Source: Psychrobacter sp. GP33 (GTDB taxonomy: Bacteria; Pseudomonadota; Gammaproteobacteria; Pseudomonadales; Moraxellaceae). From it: 64,000 nt of DNA. Below are positions 55,295-64,000 of this stretch, piece by piece (within the stretch, counting starts at the first letter, position 1; every line of letters begins with the position of its first letter). Made by a program: the position numbers and the translations under genes. The notes under the pieces were generated by a model that searched no databases, had not been told where the DNA came from, and was given only the letters and a program-made list of their open reading frames with translations. The DNA lies in contig NZ_JACGYX010000001.1 of NCBI RefSeq assembly GCF_014119005.1, positions 372,001 through 436,000 of the forward strand. Direction: 5' to 3'.

Positions 55295-58200
55295 TTAGTC
55301 TTTCCATGCGGTTTGTACCGGCTCAAAACCCAATACTTTATCTGACAGTAAACGCGTTAACCGACTGCTGCCACTGCCTAAGCCATTGAGTCTAATTTCT
55401 GCCATAATCGCTTGGGTCGGTTTGTCATTCACATTTAAGTCATTGTAATAACGGCGACCGTAAACCGCAAAGCCAAAGCAGCAATCTTCATAATCAATAC
55501 CGACCAATGAGTCGAGTACCTTGTTATCGCGGTAATCATATTGCCCTTGCGCCAGTACCCGCCAATTATTATTGACTGGGAAAATAGCGGATGCAGTCAG
55601 TGCGGATAGTGGCAACTGATTGGTATTATCATCCAGCTGGCGTTTGACAAAGCCCACGTTAAATAAACTGTTTTCTGAGGGCTGATAGCGCAGCTCAGTA
55701 GTAATAAAGTTTAAATCATAACTATTATTAAAGGCACCACTCACATCGACCCAGACGTTGTTATAAGGTTGTGCGCTGGCGTTCCATACCATGCCAGAAG
55801 AAGAGGAATTAAAGACTGGCTTTTGGTCTTCTAAGGTAACGCGTCCATCATTGATATAAAATTGCTCTGCAATGCTACCATCGAAACGTGTCACGCCCGT
55901 TGCGTCGATGTAACGATAGTTAATCCCTGGGGTAAAGGCATGCAAATCTTGCAGGCGATCATGACCTAAGAACCAGCTGTCCGAAAATAGCTGCTCATAG
56001 TTAATAGAAGCAATACGGGTGTTAAAGTTAGGGATATCGTTTTGGTCTTCGTAAGGTGAATAGGTATATTTTAAGCGCGGGCTAAGCAGCTGATAACCAC
56101 CCATTGTGTCATCAAACGCGCCAAACGGCGAGCCGGGACGGTAGAAGTACAAACCGGCATCAATACTGGCTTGTGGTACAAATACAGATTGATTGCCATC
56201 TTCTTTATTCAGCTCATTGTCCTCTAAGCTGTCTTGGTCATACGAGGTATATAAATGCTGGAGACTCAGAGTAGGTTTAACATAACCCCACGCTGATTCT
56301 ATAGGGTATGCGGCGCTTAGCTTATTATAAACTCGTATGCCACTTTTTTCATCTTCTGAGCCATCATCGATAGACTTTTTAAAGTAAGCTGAATCATGAA
56401 CACCCGTAATATCGAATTTCTCTGCCCACGGTAGACGATAATTTAAAGTTAGCTGCGGCAAACGTGAATAGGGCTTGTCTTTGTCTTGAAGGGCATCTCC
56501 TTCATTGGTAAAGGCATCAAGGGTCTGGAATGTTTCTACTTTTAGCTCACCATCGACATAGTCATTATAATAACTTAGACGGGCGCGACGAGGCAGGTTT
56601 AAAGTATTATCAGATAACCCCAACGTATCAAAATCATTTAGATAATCAGAGTCGGAGACATAGCTGTATTTTGCATCGCCACTCAGGCGCGGAATACTCT
56701 TAGAAGCCCAGTAATGATCATAAAAGAAGCTGCTACGATTTTCGCCATCATACTCTTTATCGCTTGGCAAATACGAGCCATTAAAAATGCCTTCACCGTA
56801 GTTTTCGGTTAAATAGCGGAACTCACCGGATAGCATCGGATTACGATTGGTATAAATGTGAGTGTTAATCGTCGCATCGTAGTTGGGCGCTAAATTTAGG
56901 TAATAGGGAATGTCGACTTCAAGCCCACTTTCACTACCGATACTGGCACTGGGTAACAAAAATCCGCTGCTGCGACGACTGTCGATCGGGAAGTTAAAAT
57001 AGGGCAGGTAAAAGACGGGAATATCGGCAATACGAAAGGTGGTATCGTAGGCTTTGCCACGGCCAGTATCGGTATCTAAGTCGATACTTTTGGCTTCTAA
57101 TTGCCATTTACGATCTGTGGGCGGACAAGTGCTAAACATCACATTGTCCAGCTCGTATTGGCTTTCGTTAGGGCGATTTAGACGTTTAGCATAGCCGTGC
57201 GCTTGTAATGGCACGCTCGCAAAAGCCACGCCATAAGCAGTCGATTGCCCCGTCTCTGTACTATAAGCTAGACTGTCGGCGACGCCAATTAAACCGCCTT
57301 GTGAGGTCTTTTCAGCGAGTGATGTATTGCGACTACCGCGTGCATCTTGGTTGGTATTTAATCTGCTATTTAAGTTGCCATTGGTATTATTATCAACCGC
57401 TTGATTGGTAAATAGGACTTTACCTTGCGCACCAGCAACGCCAGTTGTGAGATCTAAAACAATTTTCTCCGCTTCAATGTGCTGAGAGCCTTGGTCAATA
57501 ATTACGTTACCGGACAGCTCGGCATAATCAACATTATCATAATAGCCGTAATCTGACTCCGCAAATAGAGGTGCTTGATTATTAGGAATGCCGTTTAGAG
57601 TGGGGGCAGGTTGTCCGTTCTCGTTAATGGCACGCTGATAATTAGGATTACTGTTAGGATAAATCCATTGACCCTCACAGCGCTGGGCGCTATCTATCGA
57701 GCTGGCTGTAAATTTAGGTAGTAGGTTTAAAGTAGTACCTGTCTTTGGAATAGTCTGTGCATTATTTAAATTATTGTTAGTGTTGCTATTACTAGCCTCT
57801 TGTTGACCGTTACCAGTGTCATTTTTATTTGGTTTTAAATCATAAAATTCTGCTAAGCGCGTCAGGCTTTCTTGGATACTCTGATCGCTAACATCAATTC
57901 GGGTATTATCAATCGCAGGATCGGATGCTGCCCCTTGTGCCAATCGCGTTTTTCTACGCTTGGTTTGGTTGTCATTATTGGCAGATAGTAGTTTTGGAGT
58001 GACGTTGTCAACTATATTCTGGCGAGTCGCTATTTTATTATCAGGAGTTGAGTTAGCAGTATTATTCGTGTTTAAAAGCGGTTCAGCATTATCTTCATCT
58101 CGCTCATTAATAGCAGTAATATTCTCTGAAGTCATATCATTATCAATTTCAGAGCTAACGTTGGATTCAAAGTTAGTATCAAAATTAGCAGCACCACTAT

Positions 58201-58543
58201 TGTCCTCATTCTTAACGGCTGTTAAGGGGAGGCTGGCTTGAGACGTATTAGGCTGAACGGCAGCAGCTTTACTTTTTGCTACACCCTTACTGGGCGTTAT
58301 AACCGACTGGCTCGTTTTTATGTCGATGCTGGCTTGGGCACTGATTGCTGTGACGCCAGTCAAGCTTAAGGCACCAAATAAAATCAAACGGATGCTTTGG
58401 TAAAGCGGAGAATATAACAAGGGCACACCTATGATTGCAGAGCCTAATAAAATGCGTTGGGAGCTTGCTTCATGCACTATTATGACAATACATAAACGTG
58501 ATAATAGCAAAACAATGATACCAAACCGCAAGCGTACGAGCAT
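55295..58543 (-). CDS. lptD: LPS-assembly protein LptD
   Basis: LptD is the outer membrane barrel that, with LptE, inserts LPS. The frame gives 1082 residues; the true start may be a later GTG or TTG near 58426, as the best signal peptide lies about residues 45-70 (IRLILFGALSLTGVTAISAQ). Between the signal and residue 290 is a long low-complexity Asn/Ser/Asp-rich region. Then come CEGQWIYPNSNPN, the beta-jellyroll OstA domain (AELSGNVIIDQGSQHIEAEK), the plug-barrel link with FSTCPPTDRKWQLEAKSIDL and FYLPYFNFPIDSRRSSGF, and the barrel. Cys residues for the interdomain disulfides are visible: the N-terminal CEG, FSTCPP, and the CC pair in YEDCCFGFAVYGRRYYND. It is followed by surA. Confidence 0.94.
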   Translation of the reverse strand: MLVRLRFGIIVLLLSRLCIVIIVHEASSQRILLGSAIIGVPLLYSPLYQSIRLILFGALSLTGVTAISAQASIDIKTSQSVITPSKGVAKSKAAAVQPNTSQASLPLTAVKNEDNSGAANFDTNFESNVSSEIDNDMTSENITAINERDEDNAEPLLNTNNTANSTPDNKIATRQNIVDNVTPKLLSANNDNQTKRRKTRLAQGAASDPAIDNTRIDVSDQSIQESLTRLAEFYDLKPNKNDTGNGQQEASNSNTNNNLNNAQTIPKTGTTLNLLPKFTASSIDSAQRCEGQWIYPNSNPNYQRAINENGQPAPTLNGIPNNQAPLFAESDYGYYDNVDYAELSGNVIIDQGSQHIEAEKIVLDLTTGVAGAQGKVLFTNQAVDNNTNGNLNSRLNTNQDARGSRNTSLAEKTSQGGLIGVADSLAYSTETGQSTAYGVAFASVPLQAHGYAKRLNRPNESQYELDNVMFSTCPPTDRKWQLEAKSIDLDTDTGRGKAYDTTFRIADIPVFYLPYFNFPIDSRRSSGFLLPSASIGSESGLEVDIPYYLNLAPNYDATINTHIYTNRNPMLSGEFRYLTENYGEGIFNGSYLPSDKEYDGENRSSFFYDHYWASKSIPRLSGDAKYSYVSDSDYLNDFDTLGLSDNTLNLPRRARLSYYNDYVDGELKVETFQTLDAFTNEGDALQDKDKPYSRLPQLTLNYRLPWAEKFDITGVHDSAYFKKSIDDGSEDEKSGIRVYNKLSAAYPIESAWGYVKPTLSLQHLYTSYDQDSLEDNELNKEDGNQSVFVPQASIDAGLYFYRPGSPFGAFDDTMGGYQLLSPRLKYTYSPYEDQNDIPNFNTRIASINYEQLFSDSWFLGHDRLQDLHAFTPGINYRYIDATGVTRFDGSIAEQFYINDGRVTLEDQKPVFNSSSSGMVWNASAQPYNNVWVDVSGAFNNSYDLNFITTELRYQPSENSLFNVGFVKRQLDDNTNQLPLSALTASAIFPVNNNWRVLAQGQYDYRDNKVLDSLVGIDYEDCCFGFAVYGRRYYNDLNVNDKPTQAIMAEIRLNGLGSGSSRLTRLLSDKVLGFEPVQTAWKD

Positions 58544-58998
58544 AATCTGGAAAATAATAATAACTGACTATTACTTTTAAATGCTGGTTAATAACTTTGC
58601 GATGAAAAAGAACATTCATCTGCTTATCTTAATATAATACTGATATCTAACCTTATTAAGCACTATGTTTACATAGCTTAATAAGACATACTCACACAAA
58701 GCTGGCAAGATGTTAATCGATAATACATTGACTCTAAATAGGCATGAGCGCCTAAAAAGGGAGTTATCTGACCACTAGTAATGACTTATCATAGTCAAAA
58801 AAAGTCAAATCAGCTACACTATTCAATAAAATTTATCACTAAGCAGTGCGTTTGTATCCCTTTATCTCTATAAGCCAAGCTTTAATAGGGTATCAGATGA
58901 ATAAAAAATACCAAACTACTGGCATGATGGGCTATTTTACCAAGTATTTGTTCAATTTATTATCTTTTTAGTGATTGACCTTTCTTTTCTCTTTTGCG
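58544..58998. other. Intergenic region lptD / amgK (divergent starts)
   Basis: A 455-bp gap between divergent genes, AT-rich, without a protein-like frame. TTGACT near 58728 is a possible -35 box, but no matched -10 convinces me. The size leaves room for regulation of LPS assembly and wall recycling genes. Confidence 0.4.
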
Positions 58999-60141
58999 AT
59001 GCCTCCTATGACTGATCAAACCTTACCAGCGCCTGACGTAACTACCGACTTTACTGACCTGCGTGAGCAACAATTACAAAGTTGGTTAGCGCAAATTTTT
59101 GTGGATCAACCATTCACCCTTGAGAGTTTACCGGGCGACGCTAGTGCTCGTCGTTACCACCGTATTCAATTAGTAGGTAACCATACAGATGAGGTGACAA
59201 AAACAGCGCGTTATATTGTCATGGATTCAGCTGACGAGCAAGACGCGATGCAGCAGTTTATCACTGTGGCAAAGCTGATGTCGCAAGCGATAAATGTACC
59301 AGAACTTATCGCCCAAGATATTGAAAAAGGCTTTTTAGTATTGCAAGATTTTGGTGCAGTAGAGTTTGCTCATTTATTGGTTGGTGCTACTCCAGCGCAA
59401 GTAAATGAGTACTATCAATCAGCGATGGAGACCTTAGTTGCGCTACAACAAATACCGGTAGAGACAGCAAGATCTCAGTATCAACTGCCTGATTATGATG
59501 CCGCGATGCTCAACCGTGAAATGGACTTATTTAGCGAGTGGTTTATTCCGCATATTGGCGTGACACTTGATACAAGCTTGTGGGAAAATCTAAAATCAGC
59601 CTTGATAGAGGAAATTTTATTACAACCGCAAGTCATCGTTCATCGTGATTATCATAGCCGCAATCTTATGCAGGATCAGGCAGACAATGCGCGTTTAGGG
59701 GTGATTGATTTTCAAGATGCGGTGATTGGCGCGCACAGTTATGATTTGGTATCACTGCTGCGTGATGCTTATGTTGAATGGCCAGAGCCAAAAGTCATGC
59801 AGTGGATTCATGACTTTTGGCAGTTGCAAAAACAAGCTGGACTAATAACGACAGACAGTGCTAAGCAATTTGAAAGTCAGGTCAATATTATGGGCGTTCA
59901 GCGACATCTGAAAGTGCTCGGTATTTTTATCAGGCTTTATAAGCGCGATGGTAAAAACCGCTATCTAGCTGATATTCCTAAAGTCATGCGTGACTTTCTG
60001 TTTGAGTTAGATTGGCTAAGCAGTCAAATAAACACGCAAGGCAATGCGTGCCTGCAACAAGCTGTATTGCTATTTAATGAATGGGTAAGAGATAATGTAT
60101 TGCCTGCTTATCAAACCAAATTTGTGCAACAATATATTTAA
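58999..60141 (+). CDS. amgK: N-acetylmuramate/N-acetylglucosamine kinase AmgK
   Basis: AmgK phosphorylates MurNAc and GlcNAc at the anomeric carbon in the peptidoglycan recycling route known from Pseudomonas. The protein (380 residues from ATG 58999, 377 from ATG 59008) is of the aminoglycoside phosphotransferase fold: LPGDASARRYHRIQL near the N-terminus as nucleotide loop, IVMDSADEQDAMQQFI, LVLQDFGAVEFAHLL, catalytic Brenner motif VIVHRDYHSRNLM and metal-binding GVIDFQDAVIGAHSYDLVSL. It stands 54 bp before the murU gene and divergent from lptD, the same arrangement as in pseudomonads, which makes the assignment firm. Confidence 0.92.
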   Translation: MPPMTDQTLPAPDVTTDFTDLREQQLQSWLAQIFVDQPFTLESLPGDASARRYHRIQLVGNHTDEVTKTARYIVMDSADEQDAMQQFITVAKLMSQAINVPELIAQDIEKGFLVLQDFGAVEFAHLLVGATPAQVNEYYQSAMETLVALQQIPVETARSQYQLPDYDAAMLNREMDLFSEWFIPHIGVTLDTSLWENLKSALIEEILLQPQVIVHRDYHSRNLMQDQADNARLGVIDFQDAVIGAHSYDLVSLLRDAYVEWPEPKVMQWIHDFWQLQKQAGLITTDSAKQFESQVNIMGVQRHLKVLGIFIRLYKRDGKNRYLADIPKVMRDFLFELDWLSSQINTQGNACLQQAVLLFNEWVRDNVLPAYQTKFVQQYI

Positions 60142-60195
60142 TACTATTGATAAACATTAGCCTCGTATGAATGTCGTTAAAACTAAGGAATATCC

Positions 60196-60924
60196 ATGTC
60201 GGTAATAACACAAGCTATGATTTTGGCAGCAGGTAAGGGCACGCGACTGCGTCCATTGACCCTTGAAACGCCAAAACCATTGGTGGAAGTGGGTGGTCAG
60301 CCGCTTATCGTTTGGCATATTAAAGCGCTCGAAGCCGCTGGTATTACTGATATTACGATCAATGCCTCTTGGCTGGCTGATAAGTTAATAGATACGCTAG
60401 GCGATGGCTCACAGTTTGGCGTACAGTTGCATTGGTCGCTTGAAGAAGATGAGCCGTTAGAGACAGCTGGTGGTATTTTTCAAGCGCTACAAACCAGAAA
60501 ATTGCAAGATGCGCCATTTATTTTGGTCAACTCTGACGTGTGGACGATGTTTGATTTTACTAAGCTAACCACTTATAAGCTAGGCGCAGACCAGCGTGCA
60601 CATTTATTATTAATTGATAATCCCGAGCACAATAATAGTGGCGACTTTGCCGTTAATAATGGTTTGGCAGGCGAGCAAGCGATTGGTGATGCTGGTAAAT
60701 ATACCTTTGCTGGTATTAGTGTTATGTCGCCGCGGCTGGTTGATGGATTGGTAACAGGACAGGCTGCTGCTTTAGCGCCTTTACTCAAGCAGGCGATGTT
60801 AAAATTTCAAGTGACCGCAGAAGTCATAACGGATAATTGGATTGATGTAGGAACGCCTGAGCGTCTGGAACAAGTAAATAGCTTTATAAAAAATAAAGGT
60901 GTAGGTATTCATCGCGGTGCGTAA
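60196..60924 (+). CDS. murU: N-acetylmuramate alpha-1-phosphate uridylyltransferase MurU
   Basis: MurU converts MurNAc-1-phosphate made by AmgK to UDP-MurNAc, bypassing MurA and so lowering fosfomycin sensitivity in species that have it. The 242-residue nucleotidyltransferase has the signature QAMILAAGKGTRLRPLTLET, the substrate region ETAGGIFQAL, the metal-binding Asp in ILVNSDVWTMFDF and the late NWIDVGTPERLEQV. AAGGA stands upstream of the ATG. It forms a two-gene unit with amgK, closed by a terminator. Confidence 0.93.
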   Translation: MSVITQAMILAAGKGTRLRPLTLETPKPLVEVGGQPLIVWHIKALEAAGITDITINASWLADKLIDTLGDGSQFGVQLHWSLEEDEPLETAGGIFQALQTRKLQDAPFILVNSDVWTMFDFTKLTTYKLGADQRAHLLLIDNPEHNNSGDFAVNNGLAGEQAIGDAGKYTFAGISVMSPRLVDGLVTGQAAALAPLLKQAMLKFQVTAEVITDNWIDVGTPERLEQVNSFIKNKGVGIHRGA

Positions 60925-60990
60925 TTTATAATACTTGGTTCATAATAAGTTATGTCGTTATTTAAAAATATAGTAATAATAAACACCAAT

Positions 60991-61032
60991 AAAAAACCGC
61001 AGCGCTAATAAGATTAGGACTGCGGTTTTTTT
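60991..61032. terminator. Terminator between murU and the cydAB operon
   Basis: AAAAAACCGCAG (60991-61002) and CTGCGGTTTTTT (61020-61031) form a perfect stem with a 17-base loop and T-runs both ways; it serves both converging units. Confidence 0.88.
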
Positions 61033-61056
61033 AATAATAGCTAGCGAGATAAATAC

Positions 61057-61173
61057 TTATACGCCCATTGCCAATTTAATCAGCTGCGCAATGGTAAAGA
61101 TTGTCAAAAAACCCGCGATATATAAGCCAATAAACCATGCCCATTGCGATTGTTTTTTACTAAGGTTTCTCAT
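61057..61173 (-). CDS. DUF2474-family small subunit of cytochrome bd-type oxidase
   Basis: A 38-residue protein encoded right after cydB on the same strand (36-bp gap). It starts at ATG 61171-61173, with AGGAG about seven bases upstream. It has a basic N-terminus with Trp (MRNLSKKQSQWAWFIGLY) and one membrane helix (IAGFLTIFTIAQLIKLAM). Its size, layout and place fit DUF2474 proteins, the CydX-like single-span subunits found with cyanide-insensitive-type bd oxidases; CydX is needed for stability of the E. coli enzyme. It is too short for common gene finders and is easily missed. Confidence 0.75.
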   Translation of the reverse strand: MRNLSKKQSQWAWFIGLYIAGFLTIFTIAQLIKLAMGV

Positions 61174-61209
61174 ATCTTTCTCCTGAAAACTTAGGATTTA
61201 AAATACTTC

Positions 61210-62226
61210 TTAATACATATGCTCATGATCAGTTTTACCTTTAAACGTATAATAGGCAAATGCGGTATAGCTCAAAATAATTGGTAGCATAATGCCTGCG
61301 CCAATCAACATAAATGATAGCGAAGTATCCGCTGCTGCTGCTTCATAAATCGTCATTTGATACGGCACAATATACGGGAATAATGCAAAACACACACCAA
61401 TATAACCCATCAAGAATAACGCGACAGTCAACAAAAACGGACGATATTCACGCTCGCCACTTAAGTCTTTACGCATCAAGAAAAATAATGCCACGACAAT
61501 AATTGGCATCGGTGCAAGGTACAATAACCCTGGGAAACTAAACCAGCCTTCCAGCGCATTAATATCTGAGAAATACATAAAGGCAGTGACCACAATCATC
61601 GCTACTACCAGCGCTGACAGCATCCAACCAGAAACTTTACGTGCCCAAACTTGTAATTTATGCTCAGTCTTAATAATCAACCACGTTGAGCCAAGTAGTG
61701 CATAACCGATAATCAGGGCAATACCACAAACCACAGAGAATGGCGTGAGCCAGTCAAAAGGACCGCCACTGTATAAGCGATTGCTCGCCTCAAGTCCTTG
61801 TACCAAAGCGCCTAGCATAATGCCTTGGAAAAAAGTAGCGACCACCGAGCCGATAAAAAAGAAGGTATCCCAAACATAACGGCGCGATGATGATTTGAAA
61901 CGGAACTCAAATGCCACGCCGCGCATAATGAGACCAAACAGCATAAAGGTAACTGGCAGATACAGCCCAGTCATAATAATGCCATAAGCCACGGGGAAAG
62001 CGGCGAATAAGCCGCCACCGCCCAAGACCAGCCACGTCTCATTGCCATCCCAGAAAGGAGCGATAGAGTTCATCATGCGACTACGGTTTTTGTCCGAGCC
62101 TGCAAAGGGGAACAAAATACCGCATCCCAAATCAAAGCCATCAAGTAATACATAGACGAAGACGGATAAGGCGATTAAGCCACCCCAAATGAGGGGTAAA
62201 TCTAATATATGACCAAAGTTAAACAT
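61210..62226 (-). CDS. cydB: Cytochrome bd ubiquinol oxidase subunit II
   Basis: CydB is the partner subunit of the terminal oxidase that reduces O2 with quinol. The 338-residue protein has about eight membrane segments. The start MFNFGHILDLPLIWGGLIAL and the motif YVLLDGFDLGCGILFPF are typical. NSIAPFWDGNETWLVLGGGG contains the conserved Trp-Asp-Gly-Asn-Glu block near the quinol/heme side. The family end AYYTFKGKTDHEHMY is present. The ATG overlaps the cydA stop (TAATG), so both subunits are made from coupled translation. Confidence 0.95.
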   Translation of the reverse strand: MFNFGHILDLPLIWGGLIALSVFVYVLLDGFDLGCGILFPFAGSDKNRSRMMNSIAPFWDGNETWLVLGGGGLFAAFPVAYGIIMTGLYLPVTFMLFGLIMRGVAFEFRFKSSSRRYVWDTFFFIGSVVATFFQGIMLGALVQGLEASNRLYSGGPFDWLTPFSVVCGIALIIGYALLGSTWLIIKTEHKLQVWARKVSGWMLSALVVAMIVVTAFMYFSDINALEGWFSFPGLLYLAPMPIIVVALFFLMRKDLSGEREYRPFLLTVALFLMGYIGVCFALFPYIVPYQMTIYEAAAADTSLSFMLIGAGIMLPIILSYTAFAYYTFKGKTDHEHMY

Positions 62227-63749
62227 TAGCGCAAACCTCCATCTTCGACGTCATTGGCAGGTTTATCAAGATCTTGTGTTGAATTGTCTTCAGCTGAGTT
62301 TTGTTCCATATTCTCATTTGGATTGCTATCACCACTTAGCGTGCGACCTTGACCTTCAGTGATCGAGTGCTCATAGAAATTATCATCAGCAGGGTTTTCA
62401 TAGGGCTGTGGACCTTTAGCAATCAAGCTTAGGATATAAAAACTGCCTGCGCCAAATACAAAAACATATAATACGATAAAGCCAATCAGTGTCGTTGCGA
62501 CTTGTTGGGCGGCAACTGGAGACATGCTTTCAGCCGTTCGAATCACGCCATAAACCGTCCACGGCTGTCGTCCTGTTTCAGTGACGAACCAACCGGCAAG
62601 CAGGGCGATAAAACCCATAGGTGTCATCATCATCCACAAGCGGTGAAACCAAACACTATCAGAATTAAATTGCTGTTTTTTAAAGTATTTATACAGACTG
62701 AATAGTCCAACCAATACCATGAGCATACCAATAGCAACCATGATACGAAACGCCCAAAAGACAATGGGAACGAATGGTCGATCTTCTGGTGCCCAGTTTT
62801 TAAGCCCTTTCACTTCTTTATCAAATGAGTGGGTTAAAATTAAACCTGATACATAAGGTATTTTAATTTCAAAGTGGTTCTTTTCCGCTTTTTGGTCTGG
62901 AATGCCAAATAAGACTAATGGCGCACCGCGTTCGTTTTCCCAAAGCCCTTCCATCGCTGCGACTTTGACAGGCTGATGCTCTAGCGTATTAAGTCCATGC
63001 ATATCGCCAATCAGTACTTGTGCTGGCGCGACAAAAATTGCCATCACCATTGCCATACCTAACATAACGCGACCATGTTTGCGGTGTTCGACATGTTTTT
63101 TGGACTGAAGGTAATAAGCACCTATACCACCGATAACAAAGGCAGTCGTTAAAAATGCTGCTGTCATCATATGCGCATAGCGGTAAGGGAATGATGGGTT
63201 AAAGATAATTTCTAACCAATTGGTTGGATAAAGCAGACCATCAGCGCCAACCATAAAGCCCTGTGGCGTTTGCATAAAACTGTTAGCCGCTAGAATCCAA
63301 AAACCTGATATGAGCGTACCAACCGCAACAATCGCTGTCGCGGCAAGGTGCATACGCTTGCTAACGCGTCCCCAACCAAAGAGCATGATACCTAAAAATG
63401 ACGCTTCTAAGAAGAAGGCTGTCAATACTTCATAGGCGAGAAGTGGACCTAATACGTTCCCCGCTTTATCGGAGAATACTGCCCAGTTGGTGCCGAATTG
63501 GTAGGACATTACCACACCTGATACCACGCCCATTCCAAACACCACGGCAAATATTTTTACCCAATGTTTATACACTTCGGCATATATAGGCTCGCCGGTT
63601 TTAAGCCAGCGAAACTCTAATACGGTTAGAAAGCTGGCAAGTCCGATAGAAAAGGCGGGAAAGACAATATGCCATGAGATAACAAAAGCGAACTGGATAC
63701 GCGCAAGCATCAGCGCATCAAGCTGGTCAATCATAAACGTAGCGAACAT
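62226..63749 (-). CDS. cydA: Cytochrome bd ubiquinol oxidase subunit I (cyanide-insensitive-like type)
   Basis: CydA carries hemes b558, b595 and d. The 507-residue protein begins LARIQFAFVISWHIVFPAFS, with the heme ligand His in WHIVFP, and has the second ligand regions GVVMSYQFGTNW with EVLTAFFLEASFLGIMLFG, and GRQPWTVYGVIRTAESMSPV. The quinol loop (about residues 245-310, with ENERGAPLVLFGIP) is short compared with E. coli CydA. The N-terminus resembles Pseudomonas CioA, so a CIO-type oxidase is likely; this subtype is an inference. The C-terminal 50 residues are polar, rich in Asn, Glu and Asp. The promoter must lie in 63750-64000, where I found no firm boxes. Confidence 0.94.
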   Translation of the reverse strand: MFATFMIDQLDALMLARIQFAFVISWHIVFPAFSIGLASFLTVLEFRWLKTGEPIYAEVYKHWVKIFAVVFGMGVVSGVVMSYQFGTNWAVFSDKAGNVLGPLLAYEVLTAFFLEASFLGIMLFGWGRVSKRMHLAATAIVAVGTLISGFWILAANSFMQTPQGFMVGADGLLYPTNWLEIIFNPSFPYRYAHMMTAAFLTTAFVIGGIGAYYLQSKKHVEHRKHGRVMLGMAMVMAIFVAPAQVLIGDMHGLNTLEHQPVKVAAMEGLWENERGAPLVLFGIPDQKAEKNHFEIKIPYVSGLILTHSFDKEVKGLKNWAPEDRPFVPIVFWAFRIMVAIGMLMVLVGLFSLYKYFKKQQFNSDSVWFHRLWMMMTPMGFIALLAGWFVTETGRQPWTVYGVIRTAESMSPVAAQQVATTLIGFIVLYVFVFGAGSFYILSLIAKGPQPYENPADDNFYEHSITEGQGRTLSGDSNPNENMEQNSAEDNSTQDLDKPANDVEDGGLR

Positions 63750-64000
63750 AAGCGGTTACCCTTATCTGTTAGCTGACTGGCGCTATACTCCATGATACGC
63801 TCAGGTAACTGTCCGTAACTGCCAATCAATCAAGGCAATAGGCTACGGTCAATAGCCAGTTATTTAGCTGTAAATGTGGGTTAGCTAAAGGCAATTGGTT
63901 GAACGACTATTTAGCTAAATTGAATAATTTATATCCATATAAACCATCAAACATTTATTTATAAAATTAAAATAGGCTTCAATCAGAAGTCAATATATTA

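Noticed and set aside
63750-64000. FNR or ArcA site upstream of cydA
   Set aside because: ATCAA-like words occur, but I found no spaced palindrome close enough to consensus to report.

Overview
The window looks like a chromosomal segment of a Moraxellaceae gammaproteobacterium, most probably Psychrobacter. This rests on the protein sequences (GyrA, BamA, LptD, UppS with MDGNNR instead of MDGNGR), on neighbourhoods such as pyrH-frr-uppS-cdsA-dxr-rseP-bamA-lpxD-fabZ-lpxA, and on moderately AT-rich sequence with very AT-rich intergenic DNA. No database search was possible, so the genus is an inference.

Layout. 1-1461: end of a lytic transglycosylase gene and a lipoprotein gene. 1490-11643: an accessory island bounded by a 47-bp direct repeat covering the 3' part of a tRNA-Asp gene; the intact tRNA-Asp and a tRNA-Val stand at the right edge, and no integrase is visible. 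12234-22585: cls, a Sel1-repeat protein, waaA, rsmE and a ferric iron ABC importer. 22613-34824: cmoM, gyrA, a RarD-like permease, a glutathione transferase, rnz, a DUF815 ATPase facing a Ser/Thr kinase, tRNA-Leu and rimO. 35020-46564: the translation and envelope biogenesis cluster from pyrH to lpxA. 46877-63749: a sodium symporter, tgt, a SOUL protein, asd, a membrane-anchored EEP protein, a candidate sRNA locus, surA, lptD, amgK-murU and a cytochrome bd oxidase operon with a DUF2474 small subunit.

The most unusual part is the island. Its centre is an intact, tightly overlapping three-gene operon (3472-8444): a dynamin-like GTPase with a hydrophobic C-terminal segment, a second GTPase with a long coiled coil, and a coiled-coil protein with a C-terminal membrane anchor. 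Almost everything around it is broken: a WYL-domain regulator frameshifted in an A7 tract, a split YaaW/DUF3944 gene, a HEPN-type gene with an in-frame stop, and three or four unidentified remnants. The setting resembles a defence island. I do not recognise the exact trio as a named system.

The core genes form coherent pathways. cdsA, lpxD, lpxA, fabZ, waaA, bamA, surA, lptD and rseP build or police the outer membrane. uppS, dxr and amgK-murU supply or recycle cell-wall precursors. pyrH, frr, rimO, tgt, rsmE and cmoM serve nucleotide supply, ribosome recycling, or ribosome and tRNA modification. All core genes read as intact. Lesions are confined to the island, which argues against general sequencing error.
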